From positions 15,194,983-15,258,982 of the forward strand of contig NC_050471.1 in assembly GCF_013373865.1 (NCBI RefSeq): a stretch of DNA of 64,000 nucleotides, in the 5' to 3' direction. Made by a program: the position numbers and the translations under genes. Positions 50,901-54,401 of the stretch are shown piece after piece. This DNA is from Monomorium pharaonis. Its lineage: Eukaryota > Arthropoda > Insecta > Hymenoptera > Formicidae. Within the stretch, counting starts at the first letter, position 1. Each line of letters opens with the position of its first letter. The notes below the pieces were generated by a model. It made no database searches, was not told the DNA's origin, and was given only the letters and a program-made list of their open reading frames with translations.

Positions 50901-52345
50901 CACAAACATATAAAATAATAATATTGTTGGAATAATGTGAAGGGCGACACTAACGCTCGTCCAACCTTTGTTACTATACACTTTATTAATATACTTTATT
51001 AATATAGTTGGCCTATCTATGTTTCTTTTCTATGGTTATACCACGTGCTTCTTTGTCTCTCACGCACTCCCTTTCGAGTTTTTGCGCTAAGACACATCTT
51101 AAGCCTAAGATCTGTGAAACGACCGACCACGACTGTTAAAGAAGAATATAGTATACGGAATAATAAATTGTGTATCAGCATTTTATTACACTCAAACCTA
51201 AACCTAAAACGACAACAAATATTATCAAAAATATATTCACTATTGCTTAAATTATACAATTAAAAAAAAATTTGTGCAAATTTTATTCTCGCTTTTAAAG
51301 AATTTATTTTTAACAGATTTTATATAAAAAAAACATGAATGTATGAATTAGGAATTTTTATTTCTTTAAGTTCTTCTAAGTTCTTCAAGATCATGTTTTT
51401 ATTAATATAGTAATGCAATGTTTTCGAAATTCTTTCCTCTACACATATACAAAAAAATATCTTAAGTCCTTAATAACTATTTTTTAATAAAAATAGTTTT
51501 ATAAAAAAATTATACATTTTTTAAATTGTTTATGATTATAATTAACTTTTTAAAATTTAATAAAAATTTTAAAAACTAGTATTTACCTAGGTATGTGAAT
51601 ACTTCAATATGCAACCTTTAATATATTGAATGATTATTCGTAGGTGGATTATTTTAACATTTGCTTAATGACCGATATTTTCCTTTTTTATTCATAATTA
51701 CGTTTTCAAATAAAAAAAATTTTAATCAACTTTGTATAAAAATTAGGTCTAAAAAGTATCAATTAATTTACAATTTATTATTTTAGTCTTATTATTTTAA
51801 TACTTTTTAAATTATTATTTACAGGGGGCTGTTCTGACTGGTGCAGATAGTAAATGTAAAATTATTATATTTATCAGTACATTATACATTAAATATTATT
51901 TTCCATATACGGTACCCCTTCCCTATTGACGTCGAATATTAACGACAATTAGCATCGTTTGCTGGGAATATTTGCTGAGAATGTATTTTATTCAAAATCT
52001 AGAATCTAATTATTACCTAAATGTTACAGGATCCACATCAGGCTGATAATTAAGTATTCGGAGTGCTGTTAAAATATATTTAGAATTTTCTTCTGGCAAA
52101 TCCAATTTAATATTTACATCCGAACTATCTTGTTGCTGTATTTTCATCAGTACATTGCATAATATCTGGATATAAAATTTGAAAGAATACAATGTTTTCG
52201 AATTTTTTTGAAAATACTATAATAATAAAAGTAAAGATACCTGTAATAAATCTTCGGCGTTTAAGGTACTGAATCCGATCCGGTTGTAATTTCGTCCTAA
52301 CAATTTATTTACTTCTGTTACTATAAATTTCACGTTTTCACTCAT
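2542..52345 (-). CDS. IFT81: IFT81, intraflagellar transport protein 81 (exons 1-7, 3' part outside window)
   Basis: Seven exons join into a single 325-codon frame with GT-AG introns in consistent phase. The product aligns along its length with what I know of vertebrate IFT81 (about 676 residues): an N-terminal calponin-homology-like, tubulin-binding domain at residues ~1-122, including RQGL and KRAYLSKFLVK, then the start of the long coiled coil containing KEKLPSELNTKK. IFT81 pairs with IFT74 in the IFT-B core and carries tubulin into growing cilia; in insects it is expected in ciliated sensory neurons and sperm. Introns 1, 3, 4 and 6 are 75, 111, 111 and 94 bp, but introns 2 and 5 are 25,567 and 22,871 bp and full of transposons. 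I see no frame damage, so the gene looks functional. Confidence 0.93.
2915..3067 (-). CDS. IFT81: IFT81 exon 6 (residues 182-232)
   Basis: 153 nt, phase 0. The acceptor is AATATAG at the left end of the 22.9-kb intron and the donor is GTATGT. It encodes AVTARISKIKSKAEPALYLL and then DACRLLRMERDKERD, which corresponds to the IFT81 stretch around its IARQLRVEKEREE motif. Confidence 0.9.
4466..4789 (+). pseudogene. LINE ORF1 N-terminal fragment
   Basis: The 107-codon frame carries GRKGRPTNANRLVRDKAQ near residues 68-85. This matches KKKGRPTNLERLTRERTR in ORF1 of the large LINE at 29629-34583, so the two are relatives. ORF1 products bind element RNA. The frame stops at 4787; downstream frames still show lysine/glutamate-rich fragments, so it is frameshifted. 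The first ~60 residues are not recognisable. Confidence 0.55.
4895..5437. mobile_element. TTAA-flanked hairpin DNA element, 543 bp
   Basis: The ends are GAGGATGCTAAA and TTTAGCATCCTC, each flanked by TTAA (4891-4894 and 5438-5441). Almost the whole length folds on itself; for example the tracts around 5030-5070 and 5165-5205 are inverted copies. A single related end (AGAGGATGCTAAAG) occurs at 5505. TTAA duplication fits piggyBac or Kolobok elements; no coding sequence is present. Confidence 0.75.
5522..6179. other. Unclassified interval
   Basis: No gene recognised. Around 5960-6060 it is locally GC-rich, and GTGGGGA...TCCCCAC inverted words occur at 6090-6105. The 86-codon frame at 5913-6173 has no known domain. 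Confidence 0.4.
6180..6283. mobile_element. Short palindromic MITE-like hairpin, ~104 bp
   Basis: The left arm (TTTTCACTGCACTTCTGAAC...) and right arm (...GTTCAGAAGGTCAGTAAAAACGAA) are inverted copies around an AT-rich loop. It has no coding capacity and no clear target duplication. Confidence 0.55.
6617..7159 (+). mobile_element. Solo LTR, 543 bp, TGTTATG...GTACAACA
   Basis: Flanked by the 4-bp duplication CTAT (6613-6616 and 7160-7163) and inserted into the TIR element around it. It has a TATATAAA box near 6836, an AATAAA signal at 7056-7061, and the terminus GGGGTACAACA shared with the LTRs at 28218, 39409 and 63284. Three hairpins lie between TATA box and poly(A) signal, that is, in the transcribed part. 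Confidence 0.85.
6897..7029 (+). repeat. Three hairpin repeats with covarying stems in the LTR transcript
   Basis: Hairpins at 6897-6925, 6958-6986 and 7003-7029 share a 15-nt loop ACTCTGCYTTGCGGG. The stems are ACACGAC/GTCGTGT, CCACGAC/GTCGTGG and CGCGAC/GTCGCG: two stem positions change on both sides, keeping pairing. This suggests selection for RNA structure. Confidence 0.75.
7557..10510 (+). pseudogene. Decayed hAT-type transposase, split by an inserted element
   Basis: Disabled fragments in several frames follow the order of insect hAT-like proteins. First comes a zinc-finger-like segment (KYTWIEVSKNGAHYFFCKAC and a following HxxxxxH-type stretch, 7630-7770). Next is the block 8013-8237, with DVSCNCTKCITLVQNVLGKE and NFSIIIGEST, where GEST replaces the usual DEST. 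Then come fragments around 8600-9000 (NFASIPTRWLSL, LEFFTKPDLIKVDP, NYLPLDE), resuming at 10257-10505 after an insertion at 9003-10256. Many stops and frameshifts rule out function. hAT transposases cut and paste DNA flanked by 8-bp duplications; this copy's terminal repeats were not found. Confidence 0.7.
9003..10256. mobile_element. Long-TIR non-autonomous element, 1.25 kb, inside the hAT gene
   Basis: Its ends AAAGGATGGGTTGCAATAAGG and CCTTATTGCAACCCATCCTTT continue as about 400-bp inverted repeats (9003-9420 and 9850-10256). The centre is AT-rich with no recognisable protein. It interrupts the hAT frame between LPLDE and the downstream block. Confidence 0.75.
10513..10865. mobile_element. 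One end of an ACAAGGGAAC-type DNA element
   Basis: Starts TTACAAGGGAACTGACGG, like the elements at 6373 and 26697. No matching inverted end was seen downstream, so it looks truncated. It also truncates the hAT pseudogene. Confidence 0.45.
10866..11394. other. AT-rich interval, no gene seen
   Basis: No open frame, RNA gene or terminal repeat was recognised. Confidence 0.4.
11395..11542. mobile_element. Palindromic MITE-like element, ~148 bp
   Basis: Arms of about 65 bp (GTGAGAAGACGGGATACCGA... and ...TCGGTATCACGTCTTCTTAC) are near-perfect inverted copies, including GAGTGCGAGTGAAAC/GTTTCACTCGCACTC, around a short loop. Confidence 0.7.
11543..12430. other. Unclassified interval
   Basis: A locally GC-rich part (11560-11720) precedes AT-rich sequence. 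GTGTCGTGTGCAAAA occurs at both 11361 and 11720, hinting at a small repeat. No coding sequence was recognised. Confidence 0.35.
12431..13858 (+). pseudogene. Decayed DDE-superfamily transposase with internal deletion
   Basis: The first block (12431-12670) is an acidic N-terminal region. The middle block (13091-13393, NSDQSGFQLEFYSDRTLAPK and ISATTHSYTIQPTISTDGRL) has the look of a DDE core, with the first catalytic Asp in the NSDQSG motif. A later block (13503-13697, NNILKLQSLAHNQFSSPRFQ) and a cysteine/histidine-rich tail (13740-13850, C-x2-C ... H-x3-H) end it. After LLSDS the frame is broken, and the usual stretch between the second Asp and the third block is missing, consistent with a deletion near 13455. 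It is non-functional. I place it near the pogo/Tc1 side of DDE transposases with low certainty. Confidence 0.55.
13860..14936. other. Unclassified, with a GC-rich patch
   Basis: 14040-14420 is clearly GC-richer than its surroundings. Its 3' side carries GCAGGCAGCACGGG (14380) and an inverted partner CCCATGCTGCCAGCC (14450), so the tract can form a stem. The 80-codon frame on the minus strand (14063-14305) has no known domain. 14480-14936 is AT-rich with nothing recognised. Confidence 0.4.
14937..16317. mobile_element. Foldback-like element, family 1, copy A
   Basis: The left arm (14937-15424) is an array of 16-19-bp units of the type GATTGCACACGGACCC. The right arm (15943-16317) is the same array inverted, so the element would fold back on itself. 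Between them is an AT-rich segment (15440-15790) and a core of about 130 bp with a CA repeat (15832-15850) and a small hairpin (AGGGCTTCGTCCCCCT). The right end CTTATGTGCGCAATCGGGAC matches copy C at 60170-60195; the left end looks truncated. The many frames through the arrays (RVQSGPCAIGS, THRPDCTRT) are repeat artefacts. No transposase is present. Confidence 0.75.
16318..16718. other. AT-rich interval, no gene seen
   Basis: Lies between foldback copy A and the transposase stop; it may hold the transposon's 3' untranslated end. Nothing was recognised. Confidence 0.35.
16719..18519 (-). pseudogene. pogo/Tigger-type DDE transposase, two frameshifts
   Basis: Three consecutive frames read one protein of about 600 residues. 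18519-~18005 holds the N-terminal psq-like helix-turn-helix (KKALIDIFENKRSIKGADEF) and a CENP-B-type DNA-binding segment (WKDSMASIKWIRGFISR). 17995-17801 holds the first catalytic Asp (ILNIDECG). 17675-16719, open upstream to about 17805, holds LLLLDNHDFH and HRLQPLDVGVY, the second and third Asp, then an acidic/basic tail. The frames are linked by single-base shifts near 18005 and near 17803; all three Asp are kept, so decay is slight and recent. The enzyme would cut DNA elements at TA sites. I could not see terminal repeats around it. Confidence 0.8.
19526..19732. mobile_element. TA-flanked MITE, TIR CACTGGAACCCCG, 207 bp
   Basis: Inverted ends CACTGGAACCCCGTGTTAGC and GCTAACGCGGGGTTCCAGTG, with TA duplicated at 19524-19525 and 19733-19734. 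The family-2 copy at 58404 has the same site without insertion (single TA at 58637-58638). TA and TIR type fit Tc1/mariner-pogo elements. Confidence 0.9.
19824..19899. repeat. (GT)n(GC)n microsatellite in the foldback core
   Basis: About 27 GT units and 10 GC units at the same core position where copies A, C and D carry CA/GT repeats. Confidence 0.95.
20470..20533 (+). other. 5S rRNA-like segment
   Basis: The string CTTCGAAGTCAAGCAACGTC followed by GGTTGACACTTGGATAGGTG resembles the middle of 5S rRNA (about nt 37-88), including the A-box/C-box promoter region. Only this part is present, so it is a 5S-derived repeat segment and not a 5S gene. Confidence 0.6.
21030..22402 (-). mobile_element. 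Possible LTR-retroelement fragment
   Basis: On the minus strand a TATATATAAGG box (~22082) is followed by an AATAAA signal (~21905) and then, near 21740, a short frame MPKKDGKRVRIKRLRYQI that decays. This order suggests an LTR plus leader and gag start, but no second LTR, primer site or target duplication was found. 21030-21390 shows nothing recognisable. Confidence 0.35.
22403..22553. mobile_element. Palindromic MITE, CCCAGGTAGAACACA ends, 151 bp
   Basis: Left end CCCAGGTAGAACACAGAAGT and right end TTGTGTTCTACCTGG are inverted, and the interior is almost fully self-complementary with repeated ATGATGTCAT words. The end resembles CCCAGGCAGCAAGG of the element at 54402. Confidence 0.8.
22613..22698. 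repeat. (AC)n(ACGC)n microsatellite
   Basis: About 21 AC units pass into ACGC units, inside intron 5 of IFT81. Confidence 0.95.
22699..23447. other. Unclassified AT-rich interval
   Basis: ACGTTAGTGTTTATTACTGG near 22912 and a tract with long A/T runs suggest old DNA-element debris. No gene seen. Confidence 0.35.
23448..23567. mobile_element. PIF/Harbinger-like MITE, 120 bp
   Basis: Arms GGATGCGTTCGGGGAGACGC and GCGTCTCCCCGAACGCACCC are inverted, with GCTATTAGCGCTA mirrored inside, and TAA is duplicated on both sides (23445-23447, 23568-23570). It sits in a Penelope fragment. The 3-bp TAA target is typical of PIF/Harbinger. Confidence 0.8.
23568..23723 (-). pseudogene. Penelope-like reverse transcriptase fragment
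   Basis: The frame MNLAQFLHVLQLILDSTSFS then FNGNIYEQIHGNPMGSPLSP and MVMDDFETHCLG matches the central RT block of Penelope-like retroelements (the same block is at 43050-43160). It is cut by a MITE on its 3' side and by repeat sequence at 23738. Confidence 0.75.
23738..24085. mobile_element. Arm of a CACTGGCGC palindromic element
   Basis: TACTGGCGCAAAAAAAAACG and about 340 bp after it match the arms of the element at 28049-36680. Only one arm is present. It contains a T run of about 30 (23941-23971). Confidence 0.7.
24360..24564 (+). pseudogene. Penelope-like element, C-terminal GIY-YIG end
   Basis: Plus-strand reading gives HDFNWSKPTILHKEPSTKKH and then FFIKKYDHTINLQNNTENLT up to a stop at about 24564. 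The same tail ends the GIY-YIG endonuclease of the element at 41955. The 5' part is missing, so it is a fragment. Confidence 0.7.
24565..25549. other. AT-rich interval, no gene seen
   Basis: No gene, RNA gene or paired repeat ends recognised. Confidence 0.35.
25550..25870 (+). mobile_element. LINE 5'-region fragment
   Basis: Shares GATCAAACGTGCAGA, ATCATGCT and TGTGTAATAATGTTAAAGT-type strings with the LINE leader at 3850-4280, in the same order. It ends just before IFT81 exon 5. Confidence 0.5.
25939..25998 (-). CDS. IFT81: IFT81 exon 5 (residues 162-181)
   Basis: 60 nt, phase 0, encoding NVESAVELATDLQAMAKEKE. Acceptor TTATGTAG, donor GTAAGT. Short coiled-coil exon bordering the 22.9-kb intron. 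Its phase and position are consistent with the flanking exons. Confidence 0.85.
26110..26226 (-). CDS. IFT81: IFT81 exon 4 (residues 123-161)
   Basis: 117 nt, phase 0. LEIPSEYLGDSEISFLHEQY and FVDKFKTVHKERE match the IFT81 linker after the calponin-homology-like domain (LEVPSEFL ... FKTLHKEYE in vertebrates). Donor GTATGC, acceptor AATTAG. Confidence 0.93.
26338..26449 (-). CDS. IFT81: IFT81 exon 3 (residues 85-122)
   Basis: 112 nt. Its first base completes the Arg codon begun in exon 2, 25.6 kb upstream. QGLIRGEIEIVYPIFIWLLT and VQKRAYLSKFLVK match the end of the calponin-homology-like domain. Donor GTAAGG, acceptor TTTATTTAG. Confidence 0.93.
26697..27240. mobile_element. TIR element ACAAG(A/G)GAAGTGTC, 544 bp
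   Basis: The left end (ACAAGAGAAGTGTCACAAGT) and right end (inverse of ACAAGGGAAGTGTCTCAAGT) continue as inverted repeats of about 100 bp, including ATTTGATTCT and TTAGAGACAC motifs. Two further inverted tracts lie around the centre. No coding sequence. Its terminus is related to the element at 6373. Confidence 0.8.
28218..28991 (+). mobile_element. Solo LTR, 774 bp, TGTTGTG...TACAACA
   Basis: Flanked by the 4-bp duplication AGTG (28214-28217, 28992-28995). A TATATAAAC box near 28600 precedes an AATAAA signal near 28855. Close relative of 39409-40176: both share CAAGTGACAC, TTAGCAACNAT and the GCACCG-AAGGTACAACA terminus. Confidence 0.9.
29651..33156 (-). pseudogene. LINE ORF2: APE endonuclease plus reverse transcriptase
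   Basis: About 1,165 codons in two frames. 33156-~32150 holds the endonuclease: FWNVAGLGNKDKDFWEG, MSETW, IIGGDFNVRTG, SVIDYVIGDE and the catalytic SDHQPVSVW motif. ~32150-29651 holds the reverse transcriptase: GIPNEVWK, SQAGFRRGWGTVDN, LLFVDMKAAFDSVD, GVRQGCPLSPCLFT and the catalytic YADD (31031-31042). The C-terminal CRLCGWGEETWEHVWEEC is the CCHC zinc knuckle of this LINE group. The frame break lies at the C8 run near 32146-32154. The product nicks target DNA and primes reverse transcription there; this copy cannot make it whole. Confidence 0.9.
33168..34203 (-). pseudogene. LINE ORF1 (RNA-binding, coiled coil)
   Basis: The ATG at 34203 opens a highly charged protein: KKKGRPTNLERLTRERTRSM at residues ~36-55, a long coiled coil (~110-175, KMDEGKEELKKQIADLKNRW), and RRNNIIVKGIKIGEGKVEET, the start of an RRM-like fold. 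It shifts frame near the C run at 33458-33467 and continues in the 33434-33168 frame (KKRLKGRRERIDDDLTREER), giving about 345 codons. ORF1 proteins coat LINE RNA. It ends 11 nt before the ORF2 ATG. Confidence 0.8.
35318..35375 (+). other. 5S rRNA-like segment (shortened)
   Basis: ATGCGTACAATCTTCGAAGT and CACTTGGATGGGTGACCG keep the same order as at 20470, but the A-box AAGCAACGTCGG is deleted. Confidence 0.55.
35781..36279. mobile_element. MITE with ATACGGTATTTTTTGAAT ends, ~0.5 kb
   Basis: Both ends carry AATACGGTATTTTTTGAATT-type sequence inverted, followed by inverted tracts of about 150 bp (GTTTAACTCAATCATACCGC; CGTCATCAAAGTGACCCGAT). The AT-rich centre has no coding capacity. It lies at the exact palindrome centre of the CACTGGCGC element, beside the CCC...GGG insertion. 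Confidence 0.75.
36991..37590. other. Residual sequence after the SWIM pseudogene
   Basis: A possible acceptor TATTTTTAG at about 37098 and short frames could be further decayed exons. I cannot identify them. Confidence 0.3.
37595..38512 (-). pseudogene. Polinton PLA2-type capsid protein and adenovirus-type protease, broken
   Basis: Read leftwards. 38512-38330 carries a phospholipase-A2-like domain (PGYQFCHPGTRLKKRLARGD, DAACREHNIAYS; the usual His-Asp pair reads His-Asn). Fragments of a basic linker follow, then a glycine-rich hydrophobic stretch (MLGVLGSLVGGTAGVAKVVN, 38151). At 37595-37830 is a cysteine-protease end with YFDSFGNLRPPKE and SNCGQLCLRFL, holding the Asp and Cys; the His codon sits just upstream, separated by a TAG stop where Trp is usual. 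Two or more frameshifts also break it. In Polintons/Mavericks the protease matures capsid proteins. Orientation opposite to the ATPase matches the usual Polinton layout. Confidence 0.75.
38546..38779 (-). pseudogene. Unidentified Polinton-region ORF
   Basis: 77 codons (LDLSTEQLEFVSKLILLRVC and a Trp/His-rich stretch) just upstream of the PLA2 part on the same strand. The position suggests a small Polinton gene or its remnant. I recognise no domain. Confidence 0.4.
38829..40276 (+). pseudogene. Polinton packaging ATPase, interrupted by a solo LTR
   Basis: Fragments from about 38829 (RFVQHSPAINKFRKQ) lead to a damaged Walker A region near 38945-38970 (GPSN kept, then a frameshift). The block 38980-39192 (LESPHGVRFKNVYVYSKSLQ) carries the Walker B motif SIFIFDDVACDK. 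After a stop the frame continues (DVDCFYLCQTYAKIPKHLIR, NLLILFKQDI) to 39408. A solo LTR of 768 bp then intervenes, and the last ~32 codons resume at 40177 (WQQKYGFLVIDNDS to the stop at 40276). FtsK/HerA-type ATPases of this kind pump Polinton DNA into capsids. It was already defective apart from the LTR. Confidence 0.8.
39409..40176 (+). mobile_element. Solo LTR, 768 bp, inside the Polinton ATPase
   Basis: TGTTGTG...GGTACAACA flanked by the duplication TACT (39405-39408, 40177-40180). An AATAAA signal lies near 40000. Paralogue of 28218-28991. The 119-codon frame at 39491-39850 lies wholly inside and is not a gene. Confidence 0.92.
40236..41190 (+). pseudogene. Conserved Polinton ORF downstream of the ATPase, broken
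   Basis: Starts at 40236, overlapping the ATPase end by 41 nt in another frame. MDDIEEDLTLQYHKAVSCKK and SIRKKCRALKAGKV are followed by an in-frame TAA, then MALKRYFKPIVEPLKQIVEN up to 40571. Decayed continuation: SVEDVFEIATNEPFVTSV (40655-40710) and VYGVYFIDIGTILGDKRIDI with AGTPRLYELIF (40830-40960). This is a family I know from insect Polintons (annotated as an uncharacterised domain protein); its function is unknown. Several stops and frameshifts are present. Confidence 0.65.
41279..41650 (+). pseudogene. LINE endonuclease fragment
   Basis: PAVIALSETRLTSETEDSEI, VPGYSVVRCDVENRNTGGVI and LYVRRNIKYETK match the N-terminal half of an APE-type LINE endonuclease (the SET-R/K-L catalytic block and GGV-LYV strand). 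It stops within 90 codons. It may belong with the reverse transcriptase remnant at 43190. Confidence 0.7.
41955..42915 (-). pseudogene. Penelope-like element: RT C-terminal half and GIY-YIG endonuclease
   Basis: Reading leftwards: FYRYVDDIFAIIPTAKVKDM (42878, RT catalytic YVDD), KDNTLSFLDTIVIRD, then NWYRKPTFSGRYMNFFSNHP and INNLVDRAILPAHKRFHSEN in shifted frames, and finally MYKIECDQCDAVYIGQTKKY with the conserved His/Glu stretch and NLTGIYDKIIKST at the end (42272-41955). GIY-YIG nicks target DNA for this retroelement class. It is broken by several frameshifts and 5'-truncated at about 42915. Confidence 0.85.
42905..43175 (+). pseudogene. Penelope-like RT fragment, inverted neighbour
   Basis: DVTALFTNIPTQLLLNSITN and WQYISTKTSLSLQQFLFAIK lead to a damaged SPMG-type block and MVMDDLETHCIKQ at 43145. 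It faces the minus-strand copy; both carry the HCIKQ segment (42905 and 43160 in opposite directions), so the two form an inverted pair. Confidence 0.75.
43190..43785 (+). pseudogene. LINE reverse-transcriptase fragment split by a foldback-like element
   Basis: MIGVIFMDLKRAFQTVNRER, RGTVFNWFQSYLS and HKVPQESVLEP (a decayed QGSVLGP) run up to 43436. After the insertion (43437-43727) and its 8-bp duplicate the frame continues RCNIKMFVDDTIHIK, the catalytic (A)DD block with Ala changed to Val. Ordinary jockey/CR1-like RT motifs, with stops. Confidence 0.75.
43437..43727. mobile_element. Foldback-like element, family 2, 291-bp copy
   Basis: GGGAGCGTCCCAGATGCGCAC ... GTGCGCATCTGGGACTCACTC, flanked by a perfect 8-bp duplication GTCCAGAA (43429-43436, 43728-43735). 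It consists of the two inverted arms only, with the core missing. The target was an RT pseudogene. Confidence 0.9.
43786..44000. repeat. Cluster of TCCATTGGACGTCC-like palindromic words
   Basis: TCCATTGGAC, GGACGTCC and AATGGACAT recur in both orientations, resembling the arms of the CCC...GGG elements, but no end pair was found. Confidence 0.5.
44001..45039. other. Unclassified; GC-rich first half
   Basis: 44030-44440 is GC-rich and ends with an AATAAA signal (~44465). It looks like LTR or leader sequence but has no confirmed edges. 44640-45039 shows nothing recognised. Confidence 0.35.
46138..47131 (-). mobile_element. Solo LTR, gypsy-like, second copy of the 1288 LTR
   Basis: TGTAACGGACC...GGTTCGTTACA on the plus strand; TATAAAAAGCCGC on the minus strand at about 46890 gives minus orientation. 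The flanks AACAA and AGCAA could be a 5-bp target with one change. The LTR lies between two copies of a CAGTTAGTTACCAAACAGTT segment (46050, 47138), so the target was duplicated locally. Confidence 0.8.
47474..47746 (+). pseudogene. Short repeat-bearing ORF in the dispersed repeat
   Basis: 91 codons with three 17-residue units (NLEEPxxDxQDIxxxSY). The following segment SPIYSSISSPKPEDGPPPLS is also recognisable in copy 2 (57925-57990), where the repeat units are absent. It may be the tail of a retroelement ORF. No domain recognised. Confidence 0.4.
47510..47655 (+). repeat. Three tandem 51-bp units
   Basis: Units start AATCTTGAGGAACCCC at 47510, 47561 and 47612. 51 bp is 17 codons, so the reading frame is kept. 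Each unit also contains ATCTTGAG...CTCAAGAT, a possible stem. Confidence 0.85.
48340..50390. other. GC-rich unclassified block
   Basis: Base composition and CpG density contrast with the AT-rich surroundings. The inverted pair GTGACGTGGCG/CGCCCGTCAC at 48356-48380 and a minus-strand AATAAAGTGTATAACAAG (~50080-50100) suggest a retroelement LTR or leader. The arginine-rich frame 48732-49400 (222 codons) has no domain and is probably not coding. Confidence 0.4.
50391..52016. other. AT-rich end of IFT81 intron 2
   Basis: 50640-50815 has repeated TTTCTATC/GATAGAA words ending TTTTTGAGCAGGGG, resembling one end of a DNA element. AATAAAGTGTATAGTAAC on the minus strand near 50975 repeats the string at ~50090. 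No gene was recognised. Confidence 0.4.
52017..52165 (-). CDS. IFT81: IFT81 exon 2 (residues 36-85)
   Basis: 149 nt; acceptor TATATCCAG, donor GTAATA. ILCNVLMKIQQQDSSDVNIK and LTALRILNYQPDVDPVTFR follow the calponin-homology-like pattern of IFT81. It ends in phase 2; the split Arg codon is completed 25.6 kb away. Confidence 0.93.
52241..52345 (-). CDS. IFT81: IFT81 exon 1 (residues 1-35, start codon)
   Basis: 105 nt from ATG at 52345; donor GTATCT. MSENVKFIVTEVNKLLGRNY matches the conserved IFT81 start (MSDQIKFI...), which decides the start codon. AAAAATC precedes the ATG. The intron of 75 bp is among the smallest seen here. Confidence 0.93.
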
Positions 52346-52986
52346 GATTTTTCACGGTAATTCGTATTTGTCTTTCTAAAAATTAAAAAATGCGTTTCAA
52401 ACTTGTCAAACACTTATGTAACCCTACAACGCACAAGCATAATAGTAAACGACCGAGTATGTCCAAACTAACGGATGTTATAGCATTGGTTGCCATGACA
52501 ACAACGCGCCAACATACGTATACGTATTCATTTAGTACACACATGTATTCAATCTTACAATGATTGCATTCAACAGAACAAGCAGTTTTGTAACTGTTAT
52601 AATTTTTTTTATACGATTGATTTATATATTTAAATTTGACAGAAACAAAAACCAATCATATTAAAGAATCTTACAGTAGTTGTAAAGCTTTTTCTGCAGC
52701 TATTATTAAATAGAGGAAACCAATTGGCACAGTATTCTCTTTTCGATATTTGATACTTAAATAAATTATTATGATTAAAATATAATAGACAGAACTTAAT
52801 TTTTTTTTAAATTTTCACGCTATTAAAGATTCTGCCCGGGAAAAAATAGTCCATGTCTGTTTATGTAGAAAAAGATGAAGTTATATATAGTTATACATGG
52901 TTTTATATGGTATTATATATATAATTATATACGATTATTTATGTTATTCTGTACAATTTTATCAAAGCATACGTAACTTTTAGTTT
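52346..52986. other. IFT81 5' flank and likely 5' UTR
   Basis: No second gene was recognised on either strand. It holds the X-box. Transcription start cannot be fixed from sequence alone. Confidence 0.5.
52489..52502. promoter_or_regulatory. X-box (RFX-factor site) of IFT81
   Basis: GTTGCCATGACAAC fits the X-box consensus of two half-sites separated by two bases (GTTGCC AT GACAAC) and lies 144 bp upstream of the IFT81 ATG. RFX factors drive intraflagellar-transport genes in worms, flies and vertebrates through such sites. Confidence 0.85.
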
Positions 52987-53969
52987 CCTAAGGAGCACAC
53001 AATATTTTTTTAACGTTTTTTTAAATATTTATTTTTTATTATTTTTACATTATTAGAGTTTATTGTATAAATAATATTTATTTAATATTTATTAAACATT
53101 TGTTTTACATTAATTATTTATTTCAAATAATGAACTAGAAAAAATATTTATAAAACGTTTATTTGACATTTATTTAATATTTATAAATTATTAATTTTTT
53201 ATAAAAAATAATAATTTAAGAAAATTATTTAAGTAATATTTATTTAATATTTATGTAATTTTTATTTTACATTCAAAAAATCGTTTAAAATAATATTTTT
53301 TTAAATAATGATTTAATAGTGATTTAATATTTGTTACAATAATTAATTATTTAAAATAATGATTTAGGACAAATATTTATATAATATTTAATTGATGTTT
53401 TTATAATATTAACTTAACATTTTAATAAATTGTTTGAAATAATATTTACATAACATTTATTTAATGTTTATGTAGTAATTATTTTACATTTAAAAATTTT
53501 AAAATATTATTTTTTTAATATTTGACTCCTGGTTAGAAGCGTTACTAATTATGGCGCATAAATCAAGTGTAAAGGAACAGTGAATTTATATAATGAGAGT
53601 ATTAAAAGCGTATAAATGGAACCTCTATGAGACACAAATTGAAACATCGGAACATAAAGAAAGTAAAGATTAAGACAATATATATTATCGAAACAATATG
53701 GCATATTAATAATACTCAAAAATTATAAAAAATGACATCTATCCTTCATTTTTTTAACGAACACAGGAAAAATAGATCTTTTCATAAGTAATTCCACATG
53801 TAGCTATTTCGCATATGTAAAAATGAGTAAAAAACTGTAAAACTTTATGTTTAATTAGAAAAACATGAGTTAACTATACATGTTTCATCCTTTTGACAAC
53901 AGCTATTGAAATGATCTATAACAAATATGTATGAATAAACATAAGTACTCATGGATCATCACAAAGTGT

Positions 53970-54025
53970 TAGGTTGCGTACAATCCTCGAAGTCAAGCGC
54001 TAATAGTTGGATGGGTGACCGTTTT
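53970..54025 (+). other. 5S rRNA-like segment (shortened)
   Basis: TTGCGTACAATCCTCGAAGT, CAAGCG and GTTGGATGGGTGACCG: same layout as at 20470 with part of the middle lost. Confidence 0.5.
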
Positions 54026-54401
54026 TTCGGGCGTATAAATTAAACATGTTTTAACAGGTACGACTGTGGAATGGCTGAAACATGTAGTCTTCTCCCCTAA
54101 GTTATTGTAGAAATTAAGCGATGCTGGACTGGTGAGGTTACGTTGAATTTATCAAAATGATTGAATAATGCAAACAATTTTTGCTCTTAAAACATTAAGC
54201 AAATGTTCAGTAAATATTAAAAAAAAATTTGTTTAAACGTTAAATAAATGTTTATTAAATAATGACAGAATTTTTTTTTAATGTAAAATAAACATTTTTT
54301 TCATGAGAAAAAGGGGACTTATCCCATTATTAAAATTTTTTTTTTAATGTTTTTAAAAATGTTTCTCAAACATTAAAAAAATTTTTTTTCAAACATTATT
54401 G

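Larger units (their letters stand above)
26450..52016 (-). other. IFT81: IFT81 intron 2, 25.6 kb, transposon-filled
   Basis: Splits codon 85 (phase 2). Contains the SWIM pseudogene, nested elements, the Polinton remnant, Penelope and LINE fragments and a GC-rich block, listed separately. Confidence 0.85.
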
